DNA of 27,802 nt from CAZCVI01 sp964502145 (GCA_964502145.1 CAZCVI010000091.1:1-27802); one strand, 5' to 3'. Counted from the stretch's first letter, positions 7,357-15,791 are shown. Notes: generated by a model from the letters alone, not told the origin. Made by a program: numbers and translations.

Positions 7357-8184
7357 CTAACAAGTCAGGGAGACGGACTCGCCATCTTTGGCCAATCGGG
7401 AATGAGGGAACCCATAACGGGCCGCCTGTTCCATAGCACCCAGACGTTCCTCATTGTAGGCTGGATTGAGATGGATCAATAACAGCGATTTTACCCCGGC
7501 AGCAGTTGCAATTCCAGCCACATTCTGAACAGCAGAATGGGAATTCAAAATACTTAAGGCCGCAGGTGTGGCCTTTCCCTTTCCGATCAATTCCTTAAAG
7601 CCTGCTGTATCCAACCATGTCTCATGCATCAATAAACGGGTACCAGTAGCAAATTGCGTGGTGGCTTCAGTACAGGGAGTATCTGTAATATAACACACAT
7701 GGTTCTCGACTTTTATGCCAATAGACGGGTTGGGGTGAGCTTGAAGAATAGTCTCAATATTCACACCACCAATAGTAGTGGCACCGACACCGAGATCGTG
7801 AATCTCCAGGTCCATTGGAAAATCAGATAAAGAACGGCCATAATAAGGGGGGGAAATTAAATTGCATATTATCTCACGGGCACTCTTTCCATATATAGAT
7901 TGCCCAGGTCCAGCAATATGAAACTCCTTGCCCCTGAAAAAGTACGGGAGATAACTCAACCCGGCGACATGGTCCATATGGTAATGGGAGAGCAAGAGAA
8001 TGACTTTAGAGCAACGGGCCAGAAGTTCCTTGCCCCATGGTTCATCAAGCCGGGCCAAACCCGTTCCCGCATCGAAGATAATCAATGTATCGTTTTCCTC
8101 GTATTCCAAGCAATAGCAACAGGTGTGGCGGTTCCCAGTGGGAATCCAGCCCATCGAGCCTAGTGTGGTTAATTTAATGTGCAT
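7357..8184 (-). CDS. Metallo-beta-lactamase-fold hydrolase, RNase Z-like
   Basis: This 275-aa protein starts with the LGSMGWIPTGNRHT stretch seen in RNase Z-like members of the superfamily. It carries the metal motif SHYHMDH (His67, His69, Asp71, His72), a further likely ligand region around ITDTPCTEAT and HETWLD, and the terminal HLNP. HSAVQNVAGIATAAGV resembles the HxxxxxAxxxA stretch of RNase Z-type enzymes. No flexible-arm exosite for tRNA is obvious, so a small phosphodiester or ester substrate is as likely as tRNA. The start ATG overlaps the end of the PAP2 gene by 16 bases, and the AAAAGG before it lies in that gene, so the two are co-translated. The substrate cannot be assigned from sequence. 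Confidence 0.85.
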   Translation of the reverse strand: MHIKLTTLGSMGWIPTGNRHTCCYCLEYEENDTLIIFDAGTGLARLDEPWGKELLARCSKVILLLSHYHMDHVAGLSYLPYFFRGKEFHIAGPGQSIYGKSAREIICNLISPPYYGRSLSDFPMDLEIHDLGVGATTIGGVNIETILQAHPNPSIGIKVENHVCYITDTPCTEATTQFATGTRLLMHETWLDTAGFKELIGKGKATPAALSILNSHSAVQNVAGIATAAGVKSLLLIHLNPAYNEERLGAMEQAARYGFPHSRLAKDGESVSLTC

Positions 8185-9224
8185 ATTGACACCTTTTCCC
8201 TTTCAAAAAGTCTTAGTTTAATGCCCCACTCTATACCCCCTCCAAAGGAGATAAAAAAAGTGAGGGTGAGCCGGATAAACCGGATGAAATCGGGCTCAAT
8301 CTTGAACAATAGCCCGGATAACCCTTTTAACACGACTTGAATGATCAAAAACAAAAGCAATCCCAGAACAATACGCAACGCGCGTTGTTCATAGGTTCCA
8401 GATTCCACGGGCAAGCCACGTTTCCATATTAACAGGAAGCTGAGATTCATGCCCAGCAAGAGAGCGGACATAAGTATGCCATTTTCAGGCTGCCTTGAGT
8501 TCAGCGGTAGGAGTAATAACAGGAACGGGGCAACAAGGAAGTAGCCTACAGTGAGCAAGGTCCGCCACTGCCACGTGATGATCCAATTTTTTATAAACAA
8601 GTAGGTGTATAAAGCCTGCTGGCGATATACTCCGTAATAAAAGAGCAATAACACGGCGCTACCAACGAGAAATCCACCGAGTATGTCTGCCAAAAAATGA
8701 CGCCCAAGATACAAACGCGACAATGGAATTGCCAGAAGAAATACAACGGCTATAAAACGCGCTCTTTTGTGCTTAAATAAAAGCAGCACGCTTCCCCAAA
8801 GCGCAACGGCACTGCTGGTATGACCAGAAGGAAAACCAAAAGAATCAATGCGATGGGCACGACAATAGTCAATAGCCTGCTGGGGTAACCCCTGGAAAAA
8901 ACCATGCGCACCCATCCCTTTAAGAGGAGTGGGATTGGGCACACCTGTACCAGGTAATAAAACAGCGGCATCAACATTGGCAGGTCTGGGCAAAGCAAAA
9001 AACTCTTTTAGAAAAAGCGTCACAACACCGGCCCAAAGACTGATGTGCATGAGAAGAATACCTTTCCTGAAATGCACGCCAGTAGTAATAACAATAATCA
9101 CGGGGATGATGGTCTCGGTACGACCCAATTCAGAAAACAACCTGAAGATCAATGTCAACCAGTCGCTGGCAAAAGATTGGATAAAAAGAGTAATGTCAGT
9201 TTGAAACAAAATTATTCTCCGCAC
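8169..9224 (-). CDS. PAP2-superfamily membrane phosphatase
   Basis: The three acid-phosphatase motifs are all present: KEFFALPRP (Lys73 to Arg80-Pro81), PSGH (132-135), and SRLYLGRHFLADILGG (Arg170, His176, Asp180). They lie between hydrophobic segments, so the active site should face the outer side of the inner membrane. Family members dephosphorylate undecaprenyl diphosphate, phosphatidylglycerol phosphate or similar lipids. At 351 aa it is longer than usual, with an extra C-terminal membrane region (about residues 185-340) of unknown role. The annotated start is GTG at 9224 without a good ribosome-binding site. A TTG at 9209 has GGAGA 6-7 bases upstream and would give a protein starting MFQTDITLF, so it may be the true start. 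It heads an operon with the metallo-hydrolase. Confidence 0.87.
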   Translation of the reverse strand: MRRIILFQTDITLFIQSFASDWLTLIFRLFSELGRTETIIPVIIVITTGVHFRKGILLMHISLWAGVVTLFLKEFFALPRPANVDAAVLLPGTGVPNPTPLKGMGAHGFFQGLPQQAIDYCRAHRIDSFGFPSGHTSSAVALWGSVLLLFKHKRARFIAVVFLLAIPLSRLYLGRHFLADILGGFLVGSAVLLLFYYGVYRQQALYTYLFIKNWIITWQWRTLLTVGYFLVAPFLLLLLPLNSRQPENGILMSALLLGMNLSFLLIWKRGLPVESGTYEQRALRIVLGLLLFLIIQVVLKGLSGLLFKIEPDFIRFIRLTLTFFISFGGGIEWGIKLRLFEREKVSICTLN

Positions 9225-9420
9225 GTGTGGGGTGGCTGTGTGCCTCTGGGCAGAGGTCTGTCTGCCCGGCTATGGTCATGGTTATTGTCATGGTCATCCA
9301 AACCAAATATTTATATACCTTGTCTTGCATCTATTTGAATTCCTGTTCAATCGTTCTATGCATGCTTTTTTTATTCTGCCAATTTATCTATATATTATCT
9401 ATGTATTATTTATATATATA

Positions 9421-9449
9421 ACTTTATATAAAAAAGCACATTTTGTCAA
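9421..9449 (-). promoter_or_regulatory. Candidate promoter for the PAP2/metallo-hydrolase operon
   Basis: On the minus strand a perfect TTGACA (9449-9444) is followed after 17 bases by TAAAGT (9426-9421). The downstream leader of about 200 bases is extremely AT-rich and ends with a small hairpin 24 bases before the GTG start. Confidence 0.5.
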
Positions 9450-9545
9450 GGACTGAACAATGTTTGAAACTACTGTCTATCTAGGGCAGCAAAGGCGGAT
9501 AAGGGAAAAAAAGATAGTCAGAGGGAAAATATCGGCTTAAAGAGT

Positions 9546-9599
9546 TATGGGAGTTATGGGAAGTATGGGAAGTATGGGAATTATGGGAGATATGAGAAT
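9546..9599. repeat. 9-bp tandem repeat, TATGGGAAT family
   Basis: Six consecutive units occur (TATGGGAGT, TATGGGAAG twice, TATGGGAAT, TATGGGAGA, TATGAGAAT). It matches the arrays at 2951-2995 and 12661-12763. Confidence 0.85.
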
Positions 9600-9607
9600 T
9601 AAGATGA

Positions 9608-9653
9608 CAAGTGAACAGCAGGTTAGCGGGAGGGCTTCCCTGCTGTTTACTTG
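9608..9653 (-). terminator. Stem-loop downstream of the fumarase operon
   Basis: CAAGTGAACAGCAGG (9608-9622) pairs with CCTGCTGTTTACTTG (9639-9653), a 15-bp stem with a single mismatched/wobble position and a 16-base loop. No T-run follows on the minus strand, so it may be a 3'-end stabiliser or a Rho-dependent end rather than an intrinsic terminator. Confidence 0.45.
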
Positions 9654-9681
9654 CTGGAATAAGGGGAGACGTGGTCTTTAA

Positions 9682-10260
9682 TTATTCCATTAATTTATTG
9701 GCGATAACCTGGGATTTTTCCTTGATTTCTTTGTGAAGGCTGCCACCATTGGCATCCATGGTAACGACCAAGGGGAAATCTTCGACTTCAATCACCCAGA
9801 ACGCTTCGGGAGTACCAAATTCTTCTAATTTATGGACAGCAGTCACTTCCTTTACCGAGTTAGCAATAAGCGTACCCGCACCACCCACAGCATGGAAATA
9901 CACGGCACCATATTTTTGCAACCCTTCAGCGGTTTTAGCACCCATACCGCCTTTACCGATTACGCCACGGACATTGTATTCTCCGATAACATCGGCCTGG
10001 AAGGGTTCTTCACGGGCAGAAGTGGTGGGCCCGGCAGACACAAAGTGCCATTTGCCCTGCTCATCTTTTCTCACCACGGGGCCACAATGATAGATAACCG
10101 CTTCTTTTAATGTCTGGCGGATAAAATCTGGTTTTTGTTCCACCATTAATTTATGCGCTTCATCCCTGGCTGTGACCACGGTACCTGACAACAGCACGGT
10201 GTCACCGACCTTTAACTTACGAATATCCGCTTCCGAGATTGGGGTTTTTAATTTAATCAT
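9682..10260 (-). CDS. Class I fumarate hydratase, beta (C-terminal) subunit
   Basis: This 192-aa protein opens with the typical LKTPISEADIRKLKVGDTVLLSGTV and has the TARDEAHK, YHCGPVVRK and GKGGM blocks of the beta domain of iron-sulfur fumarases and L(+)-tartrate dehydratases. Together with the alpha subunit it would interconvert fumarate and malate in the cytoplasm. The frame extends to GTG at 10272, but ATG at 10260 has GAGG (10270-10267) 6 bases upstream and is preferred. It overlaps the alpha gene stop by 8 bases, so the two are translationally coupled. Sequence alone does not fully exclude tartrate dehydratase. Confidence 0.88.
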   Translation of the reverse strand: MIKLKTPISEADIRKLKVGDTVLLSGTVVTARDEAHKLMVEQKPDFIRQTLKEAVIYHCGPVVRKDEQGKWHFVSAGPTTSAREEPFQADVIGEYNVRGVIGKGGMGAKTAEGLQKYGAVYFHAVGGAGTLIANSVKEVTAVHKLEEFGTPEAFWVIEVEDFPLVVTMDANGGSLHKEIKEKSQVIANKLME

Positions 10261-11119
10261 AAGACACCTCACCGTTTTTAATCATCATGGTTTTACGCCG
10301 GAACGCCCAACAAGTATAAGAGATAGCCACAAAAAAGGTGGCGGGATGCCTGGCCTGGGACGCAATAAACACATCCAACACGGTCGTGTTACCACCAAAT
10401 CCCATGGGACCAATGGCCAATTTGTTCAAATCTTTGAAAAGTTCTACTTCCAACTCGGCCAATGCTTTATTCTCGCTTCGTTCACCGATCTTTCTGAAGA
10501 ATTGTTCCTTGGAAAGGATATAGGAAGTCTCACGGCCACCCCCAATACCGACACCAATAATACCGGGGGAACAACCAAGACCCTGGGCATTGTTCACGGC
10601 ATCAATAATAACCTTGCGAATCCCCTTGAGATCGCGTCCGGCCTTAATGGGAGGATGGGGTAACTTGTATTGGGCGCCAACGTTTTCACTGCCTCCACCC
10701 TTCAACATGACACGAATCCGTACTTCATCCTTGTCCCACTGATGGAAATGAAAATAAGGGGCATTCACACCGACGTTATTGCCCGAATTCTTGGCAGTGA
10801 GAGGATCAACTGCATTGGGTCGCAAATACTGTAAATTAGTGGCCTCAATCGCTGCCCATTGCACAGCTTCCCGATAGGTTTTTTCGGCATGACCAACGGG
10901 GTAATCAATGTAAAAGATCAAGGAACCCGTGTCCTGACAAATGGGAGTACTCTGCTCCCGGGCTAACGTGATATTCTCCCGGATGGTATTAAAAACGGCC
11001 TTGGCGGAAGAACCGTCGTCTTCCCGTTGGTAAGCTTGCAAAACAGCTTCTTCTACATCTGGGGAAAGATCGGTGGCTGCCCGCCGGAGTAACTCCAGAA
11101 TTGACTCTTTTAATTCCAT
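10253..11119 (-). CDS. Class I fumarate hydratase, alpha (iron-sulfur) subunit
   Basis: This 288-aa protein carries the conserved cysteine contexts of class I fumarases that ligate the [4Fe-4S] cluster: TPICQDTG, LGCSPGI and YTCWAFRR. It also has the KGGGSEN, GIGGGRE and GPMGFGGNTTVLDV blocks. The split two-gene form is usual in anaerobes and archaea, and the cluster is oxygen-labile. The ATG at 11119 has AAAGGAGA about 7 bases upstream. No regulatory site was recognised upstream beyond a 9-bp repeat array. Tartrate dehydratase alpha is the main alternative. Confidence 0.88.
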   Translation of the reverse strand: MELKESILELLRRAATDLSPDVEEAVLQAYQREDDGSSAKAVFNTIRENITLAREQSTPICQDTGSLIFYIDYPVGHAEKTYREAVQWAAIEATNLQYLRPNAVDPLTAKNSGNNVGVNAPYFHFHQWDKDEVRIRVMLKGGGSENVGAQYKLPHPPIKAGRDLKGIRKVIIDAVNNAQGLGCSPGIIGVGIGGGRETSYILSKEQFFRKIGERSENKALAELEVELFKDLNKLAIGPMGFGGNTTVLDVFIASQARHPATFFVAISYTCWAFRRKTMMIKNGEVSYD

Positions 11120-11200
11120 AATGTTTTCTCCTTTAATAGATTTTAAAGCTATTTAAAAAACGTGTATCTCTATTGGTACTCTAAGTTAGTTACCAGGGGC

Positions 11201-11236
11201 GATGTGGACGATATGGACAGAATGGACGATGTGGAC
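11201..11236. repeat. 9-bp tandem repeat, GATGTGGAC family
   Basis: Four units occur (GATGTGGAC, GATATGGAC, AGAATGGAC, GATGTGGAC). It lies between the fumarase alpha and GGDEF genes. The same family recurs at 23294-23395. Confidence 0.8.
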
Positions 11237-11261
11237 GGGTAATAGAATGGGTTTGTCATGA

Positions 11262-12524
11262 TTATAACATGCCGATTTCAACGCGATTGCGGCCATTTTT
11301 TTTGGCTTGGAGCAGGAGTTCTTCAGCCTGCTTTAATAACATATCCATGGAAGCAGCGATACCAGCAATAACTCCGATAGATACGGTGACGGAAACGTGA
11401 ACATCCCCACAACGAATTTTTTTAGCGGCAATCTGGGTGCGAATTCGTTCAAATACAGCAATAGTACTTTCCCGGTTCATGTTGGTGGCAGCCAAACAGA
11501 ACTGCTCGCCACCAAATCGGGAGACAAGGTCGGACGCTCTGAAGTTTCGTGTCAATAATTGGGCTACCTCGATCAAAACAGTATCACCGGCTTCATAACC
11601 ATGGGTGTCGTTGATGGTTTTGAAACGGTCAATATCAACCAATGCCACAGTGAGTTTGATATTACCGCGTTTGGCATTCTCAATGAGTTTCTGCCCCACG
11701 CCGAGGAAATAACGACGATTGGAAATACCGGTTAAATAATCAATGTTGGAACTCTTTTCTATGGTTTCAATATACTCCAACATCTCAATATTTTGATTGA
11801 TGCGGCAGAACAGTTCTTCTTCCAGATAAGGTTTGGTGAGAAAGTCACTGGCCCCGGCTTTCAAAAAACGAACGGACAATAACCCTGAACCATACCCGGA
11901 AATACCAATAATCGCCAACTTATTTTTGGGATGGTCTTGACGGATGCGGGTGACGAGTTCAAAACCATCCATGCCGGGCATATTATAGTCGGTGATGACT
12001 ACACGGGTATCAGGATATTGTTCCAACAACTGCAATGCTTTGGCTCCATTAGAGGCTTCGATGACTATAAATTGCTGCGACTCCAATAAATCTCGCAATG
12101 CTTGCCGCGAGGTGCCGGAATCATCGACGACCAATATCCGTGAAAGCCGATTCTTAAAAAATCGGTCGATACTGTTGATCAAATAGTCGACACTCTGGGG
12201 ACCGCCTTGCTTGGAAATATAATCCACGACATTTTTGACACGCATAGTCTCGCGTAGTTCATCACTGAATTGGGTGGTAAACACGATGATGGGGATATTC
12301 TCTGCCAACAGGTAATCGACGATTTCGCCATCCCGCGCATCGGGTAGATTAAGTTCCACCACAGCCAGGGAATACTCGGATTTATGTTCCTGAATAGACG
12401 CGACTGCATCCTTAAAGGACGTGACGATATCCCGCTCCAGTTCAAGCTCGAAGCGTATTTTACGACTGATCATAGTGGCAAATAACTTACTATCTTCAAC
12501 TATCAATATCCGATTCAATGGCAC
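11262..12524 (-). CDS. REC-REC-GGDEF response regulator (putative diguanylate cyclase)
   Basis: The 420-aa architecture is receiver 1 (~5-122), receiver 2 (~128-245) and GGDEF (~255-420), the same order as PleD. Receiver 1 has the acidic pair Glu10-Asp11 and Lys105, but the phospho-acceptor is Glu57 (VVELNLP). Receiver 2 looks intact (Asp134-Asp135, Asp179 in VITDYNMPG). In the GGDEF domain the metal-binding DIDRFKTIND and guanine-binding GYEAGD are kept, as is an RxxD inhibitory site (RASD). The signature, however, reads GGEQF (338-342) instead of GGEEF. Activity is therefore uncertain. The annotated GTG at 12524 has AGAAGG only one base away. A TTG at 12518 has that site at 7-base spacing and would begin MNRILIVEDSK, so it is a good alternative start. 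Confidence 0.88.
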   Translation of the reverse strand: MPLNRILIVEDSKLFATMISRKIRFELELERDIVTSFKDAVASIQEHKSEYSLAVVELNLPDARDGEIVDYLLAENIPIIVFTTQFSDELRETMRVKNVVDYISKQGGPQSVDYLINSIDRFFKNRLSRILVVDDSGTSRQALRDLLESQQFIVIEASNGAKALQLLEQYPDTRVVITDYNMPGMDGFELVTRIRQDHPKNKLAIIGISGYGSGLLSVRFLKAGASDFLTKPYLEEELFCRINQNIEMLEYIETIEKSSNIDYLTGISNRRYFLGVGQKLIENAKRGNIKLTVALVDIDRFKTINDTHGYEAGDTVLIEVAQLLTRNFRASDLVSRFGGEQFCLAATNMNRESTIAVFERIRTQIAAKKIRCGDVHVSVTVSIGVIAGIAASMDMLLKQAEELLLQAKKNGRNRVEIGML

Positions 12525-12660
12525 ACCTTCTCTTTAAATCCATTCTTCAGGCACACAAATACCGGTTTCATGCATTCATTGTAAATGAAAACAAATTAAA
12601 AATCAAGGGGCATTATTATCCTGAATCCACCATCAATTCTTTGAGAGTATCGTAAAAGCA

Positions 12661-12763
12661 AGTGGGAATTATGAGAATTATGGGAATTATGAGATAAACA
12701 AAAAAATTCCCATTCCTCCCATTCCTCCCATAATTCACATAATTCCCATACTTCCCATTAATT
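12661..12763. repeat. 9-bp tandem repeats in inverted orientation (hairpin), TATGGGAAT family
   Basis: Units TGGGAAT/TATGAGAAT/TATGGGAAT run at 12662-12694. After an A-rich spacer, six units of the complementary sequence (ATTCCCATx, CTCCCATT, ATTCACATA) run at about 12706-12763. The two halves can pair into a long imperfect hairpin between the divergent GGDEF and SUKH-like genes. Confidence 0.75.
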
Positions 12764-12811
12764 TGATGGTGAATCTAGGCTATTTACAGTTCGATTACGA
12801 TGAATTGGGAT

Positions 12812-12840
12812 TTGAATTTTTCTTCAGTCAGTGGTAATAT
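12812..12840 (+). promoter_or_regulatory. Possible promoter for the SUKH-like gene
   Basis: TTGAAT (12812-12817), a 17-base spacer and TAATAT (12835-12840) are placed about 65 bases before the start codon. Both boxes are imperfect. Confidence 0.35.
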
Positions 12841-12906
12841 AAGAGCCATGGAAACTTTCTGTGCGGTATCCCGTATATTTTATATAAGAAGTAGGAGCAA
12901 TAAAAA

Positions 12907-13416
12907 ATGATTACAAAAGAAGATTCTGCCGACCTTATCCAAGCATTAGGGCTACCGGAAATAATTCTCAACATGTACAACGGGGAAAAAATGCCGGCAC
13001 CAATTGATTTCTCTTTTGGGGTTCCTGAAGCCTTTTTTACGATGACCGGGGAAGAACAACTGCGTTATGGCAATGGGCACCTCTTTCCTATATGGGATGA
13101 TGGTGATTTTGGGATCATCGTGGGCTATGATCGACAACGGAAAGGTTTTGTCCGGTTCTATCTGGAACAAAACGGGCTTGAATCACTGCCACTTTATACT
13201 TACCAGCAAATCATGGTAGGAGAATTCGTTGGTTTTTGGGAAGACCTGCTGGGCGAATATAACGAGGAGATGTCACGGTGTATTAAACCAATGAAAAAGT
13301 TCGCGTTGCTCTTTGATTTTGATTATGTAGACGAATTACTGGAAGAGTTACAGGAAGATGTGGATTACACGGATGAAGAGTGGCTCCAATCTTTTATCAC
13401 GCGTATCGCGAGCTGA
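12907..13416 (+). CDS. SUKH (SMI1/KNR4)-like protein
   Basis: This 169-aa acidic protein shows the FGVPEAFF...GNGHLFPIWDDGDFGIIVGYDRQRKGFVRFYLE pattern (residues ~38-95). The pattern resembles the core of SUKH/SMI1-KNR4 domains: a GNG turn, an aromatic-rich strand pair, then G-Y. Bacterial SUKH proteins are often immunity proteins against contact-dependent or secreted toxins, but many are orphans. No toxin gene lies nearby, and the neighbours are a GGDEF regulator (divergent) and an oligopeptidase (convergent, 25-bp gap). AGGAG at 12893-12897 sets the ATG at 12907. The family call rests on pattern alone. Confidence 0.6.
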   Translation: MITKEDSADLIQALGLPEIILNMYNGEKMPAPIDFSFGVPEAFFTMTGEEQLRYGNGHLFPIWDDGDFGIIVGYDRQRKGFVRFYLEQNGLESLPLYTYQQIMVGEFVGFWEDLLGEYNEEMSRCIKPMKKFALLFDFDYVDELLEELQEDVDYTDEEWLQSFITRIAS

Positions 13417-13441
13417 TCTTTTGGCTGGATTTTATCTCCTG

Positions 13442-15598
13442 TTACCGGGTTTGCCCCAACTGATCAAGGACAAACGCGTATACTAACGCGGAATCGCGGT
13501 AAGGTTGGAAACGACCGGAAACACCATCATGCCCACCGGTCATATTGGTGTGAAGCAGCAACACGTTTTTATCAGTTTTTAATGCCCTTAATTTTGCCAC
13601 CCATTTGGCAGGTTCCCAGTACTGTACTTGGGAGTCATGTAGTCCAGTGGTGACGAGCATAGCGGGATAATTTTTAGCTGCCACGTTATCATAGGGCGAA
13701 TAAGAGAGCATATAGTCGTAATACTCTTTCTGTGTGGGGTCGCCCCACTCGTCGAATTCACTGGTAGTGAGGGGAATAGTTTTATCGAGCATAGTAGTGA
13801 CCACATCGACAAAAGGTACTTCGGCAATGACTGCTTTGAATAGCGCGGGGTTCATATTTACGACTGCCCCCATCAACAATCCGCCAGCACTGCCCCCATT
13901 GGCGAAAAGTTTGGCTGGACAGGTGTATTTTTCGGCGATGAGGTACTTGGCACAATCAATATAATCGCTAAAGGTATTTTTCTTTTTGAACAGTTTACCG
14001 TTCTCGTACCAGTCGCGGCCCATTTCTTGCCCGCCCCGAATATGGGGAATAGCATAAATAAACCCCCGGTCCAACAAGGATATACGTTCAATAGCGAACT
14101 CAACATCAAAACTGTTGCCATAGGAACCATAGGCTTCAAGAAAAAGTGGATTCTGTCCATCTTTTTTTATGCCTTTGCGATACACCATGGAGATGGGCAC
14201 GGGAGTACCATCAAAAGCAGTGGCCCATAACCATTCGGTTTTATAATTATTGGGGTCAAAACCACGGCCCACTTTTTCTTGTTTCAACACTTGTTTCTGC
14301 TTGGTGTTCATATTATATAAAAAAGTGGTTTCGGGTCTGGCGAGGGAGGTGAATATATAACGGCAGAAAGGAGTGTCGAACTCCTGATTGGCAGCGATAA
14401 ACACGGCATAAGTGGCTTCATCAAATTCAATGGCATAATCGTGCCGGGAGTCCCAACGGATGACGCGCAATTGACACAGCCCACCCTGGCGTTCTTTAAC
14501 GACCACATAATCCTTGAATACTTCGAAATCATCGAGAAAAACATGTTCCCGATGCGGTACAATCGCTTGCCAATTCTCTTTACGGGGGTTGTTTAGCGGG
14601 GTTTCTACCAGTTTAAAATTCTTGGCTAAATAATTGGAACGGATGATCCATTTAGCTTGATAATGTTCTACGGAGTACTCGTGATCCTTTTGCCTGGGTT
14701 CGATGACCTGGAATGTTTCTTCAGGATGTGTGGCGTCGAGGTAGAAACACTCGCTGGCCAGGGTACTAAACGTCCTGATGAATATATATTGTTGGGATTT
14801 GGATTTGGTTATTTCGACCGAATAGGTTTCATCGGTTTCAGAAAACACTTCCTTGTCACTGGCAACGGGTGTGCCGAGATGATGGCGGAATATTTTGTAT
14901 TCGCGGAGGGTTTGTTCGTCTTTGGTGACATAAAACACGGTTTTGTTATCATTGGCCCAGATGGGTTTACCTGCTGTGTCGGGAATTTTATCCGGCAGTA
15001 TTTGGCCGGTGGTGAGGTTCTTAAAATAGAGAGTAAACTGTCTGCGACTGATGGTATCGACGCCATAAGCCATCAGGGTATTATCGGGACTGATAGCGAA
15101 GTCATTGCCGACTTTGAAGAATTTATAGCCTTTGGCCATTTGGTTGACGTTCAATAGGATTTCTTCTTGGCCAGAGGCGACTTTTTTCCGGCAGTAAATG
15201 GGGTATTCTTTGCCTTTTTCGTACCGTTTATAGTATTCGTAGCCGTTTAATAGAAAAGGGACAGAGGTGTCTTCGGGTTGTAGTCGTGCGACGATTTCAG
15301 TGTAGAGTTTTGCTTGTAATTTCACGGTGTGCTTCATGGTGGTGTTGAGATAGTTATTTTCGGCGGTTAAGTAAGACACTACCTTGGGGTTTTCGCGTTG
15401 ATTCAGCCAATAATAATTATCAATGCGGGTGTCTCCGTGAATGGTTAATGCCTTGGCGATTTTTTCCGCTGTAGGTGGCAGTGCCACGTGTGCGGGTTGG
15501 TTTTCAACTTGGTAGGGTGCTTTTTGAACGGAGGAACAACCAAAACCCACGGACAGAATAAGCAGAACGATGATATACCTAGCATAAAATCTTCTCAT
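13442..15598 (-). CDS. ptrB: Oligopeptidase B-like S9 serine peptidase, putative lipoprotein
   Basis: This is a prolyl-oligopeptidase-family protein with an N-terminal propeller region and a C-terminal alpha/beta-hydrolase. The catalytic Ser570 lies in GGSAGG, Asp655 in HDSQVQYWEP and His690 in GGHDGVSGR (718-aa numbering). AYGSYGNSFDVEF and RGGQEMGRDWYENGKL are typical of oligopeptidase B, which cuts short peptides after basic residues. The frame reaches ATG at 15628, but AGGAGG (15605-15610) lies inside it and points to ATG at 15598. That start reveals a basic-hydrophobic leader ending FGCSS, a plausible though non-canonical lipobox (Gly at -3). Most oligopeptidase B enzymes are cytoplasmic, so an exported lipid-anchored form is notable. 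Confidence 0.88.
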   Translation of the reverse strand: MRRFYARYIIVLLILSVGFGCSSVQKAPYQVENQPAHVALPPTAEKIAKALTIHGDTRIDNYYWLNQRENPKVVSYLTAENNYLNTTMKHTVKLQAKLYTEIVARLQPEDTSVPFLLNGYEYYKRYEKGKEYPIYCRKKVASGQEEILLNVNQMAKGYKFFKVGNDFAISPDNTLMAYGVDTISRRQFTLYFKNLTTGQILPDKIPDTAGKPIWANDNKTVFYVTKDEQTLREYKIFRHHLGTPVASDKEVFSETDETYSVEITKSKSQQYIFIRTFSTLASECFYLDATHPEETFQVIEPRQKDHEYSVEHYQAKWIIRSNYLAKNFKLVETPLNNPRKENWQAIVPHREHVFLDDFEVFKDYVVVKERQGGLCQLRVIRWDSRHDYAIEFDEATYAVFIAANQEFDTPFCRYIFTSLARPETTFLYNMNTKQKQVLKQEKVGRGFDPNNYKTEWLWATAFDGTPVPISMVYRKGIKKDGQNPLFLEAYGSYGNSFDVEFAIERISLLDRGFIYAIPHIRGGQEMGRDWYENGKLFKKKNTFSDYIDCAKYLIAEKYTCPAKLFANGGSAGGLLMGAVVNMNPALFKAVIAEVPFVDVVTTMLDKTIPLTTSEFDEWGDPTQKEYYDYMLSYSPYDNVAAKNYPAMLVTTGLHDSQVQYWEPAKWVAKLRALKTDKNVLLLHTNMTGGHDGVSGRFQPYRDSALVYAFVLDQLGQTR

Positions 15599-15791
15599 AA
15601 CATACCTCCTAACTTTATTTAACGTCAATTATTGACCATGTTACAATACTCTAAAGGTAATGGTTAACAGATTACAGAACAAAAGTCAATAAATTTTTAT
15701 TTTTTTTGAAACCAAAATAGGGGTCACTCCGTCTTATTAATATGAAACGATGCACAAAAGAAAAAAACAGACGGGGGCGTGAGGCGAAAAC

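Larger units (their letters stand above)
9225..9681. other. Gene-free region upstream of the PAP2 gene and downstream of the fumarase genes
   Basis: From left to right it holds a small hairpin (9248-9254 with 9261-9267, GGGCAGA/TCTGCCC), a strongly AT-rich stretch (about 9380-9435), a minus-strand promoter candidate, a 9-bp repeat array and a hairpin near the fumarase end. Short plus-strand frames here have no supporting ribosome-binding site or recognisable protein. Confidence 0.6.
12525..12906. other. Divergent intergenic region with hairpin-forming repeats
   Basis: It lies between the minus-strand GGDEF gene and the plus-strand SUKH-like gene. The central inverted 9-bp repeat is the dominant structure, and a weak promoter for the rightward gene follows. 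No small gene was found. Confidence 0.6.

Noticed and set aside
9227..9456. Several short plus-strand frames upstream of the PAP2 gene
   Set aside because: They run through low-complexity AT-rich sequence and lack ribosome-binding sites.
10172..10663. 163-codon plus-strand frame across the fumarase genes
   Set aside because: It is antisense to two well-identified subunits and has no recognisable protein features.
11262..12524. Hypr-type GGDEF making other cyclic dinucleotides
   Set aside because: The Asp expected to contact guanine (GYEAGD) is kept, whereas Hypr enzymes replace it with Ser. Only the GGEQF change is unusual.
14657..15157. 166-codon plus-strand frame
   Set aside because: It lies opposite the oligopeptidase B-like gene, whose catalytic and structural motifs are clear, and has no ribosome-binding site.
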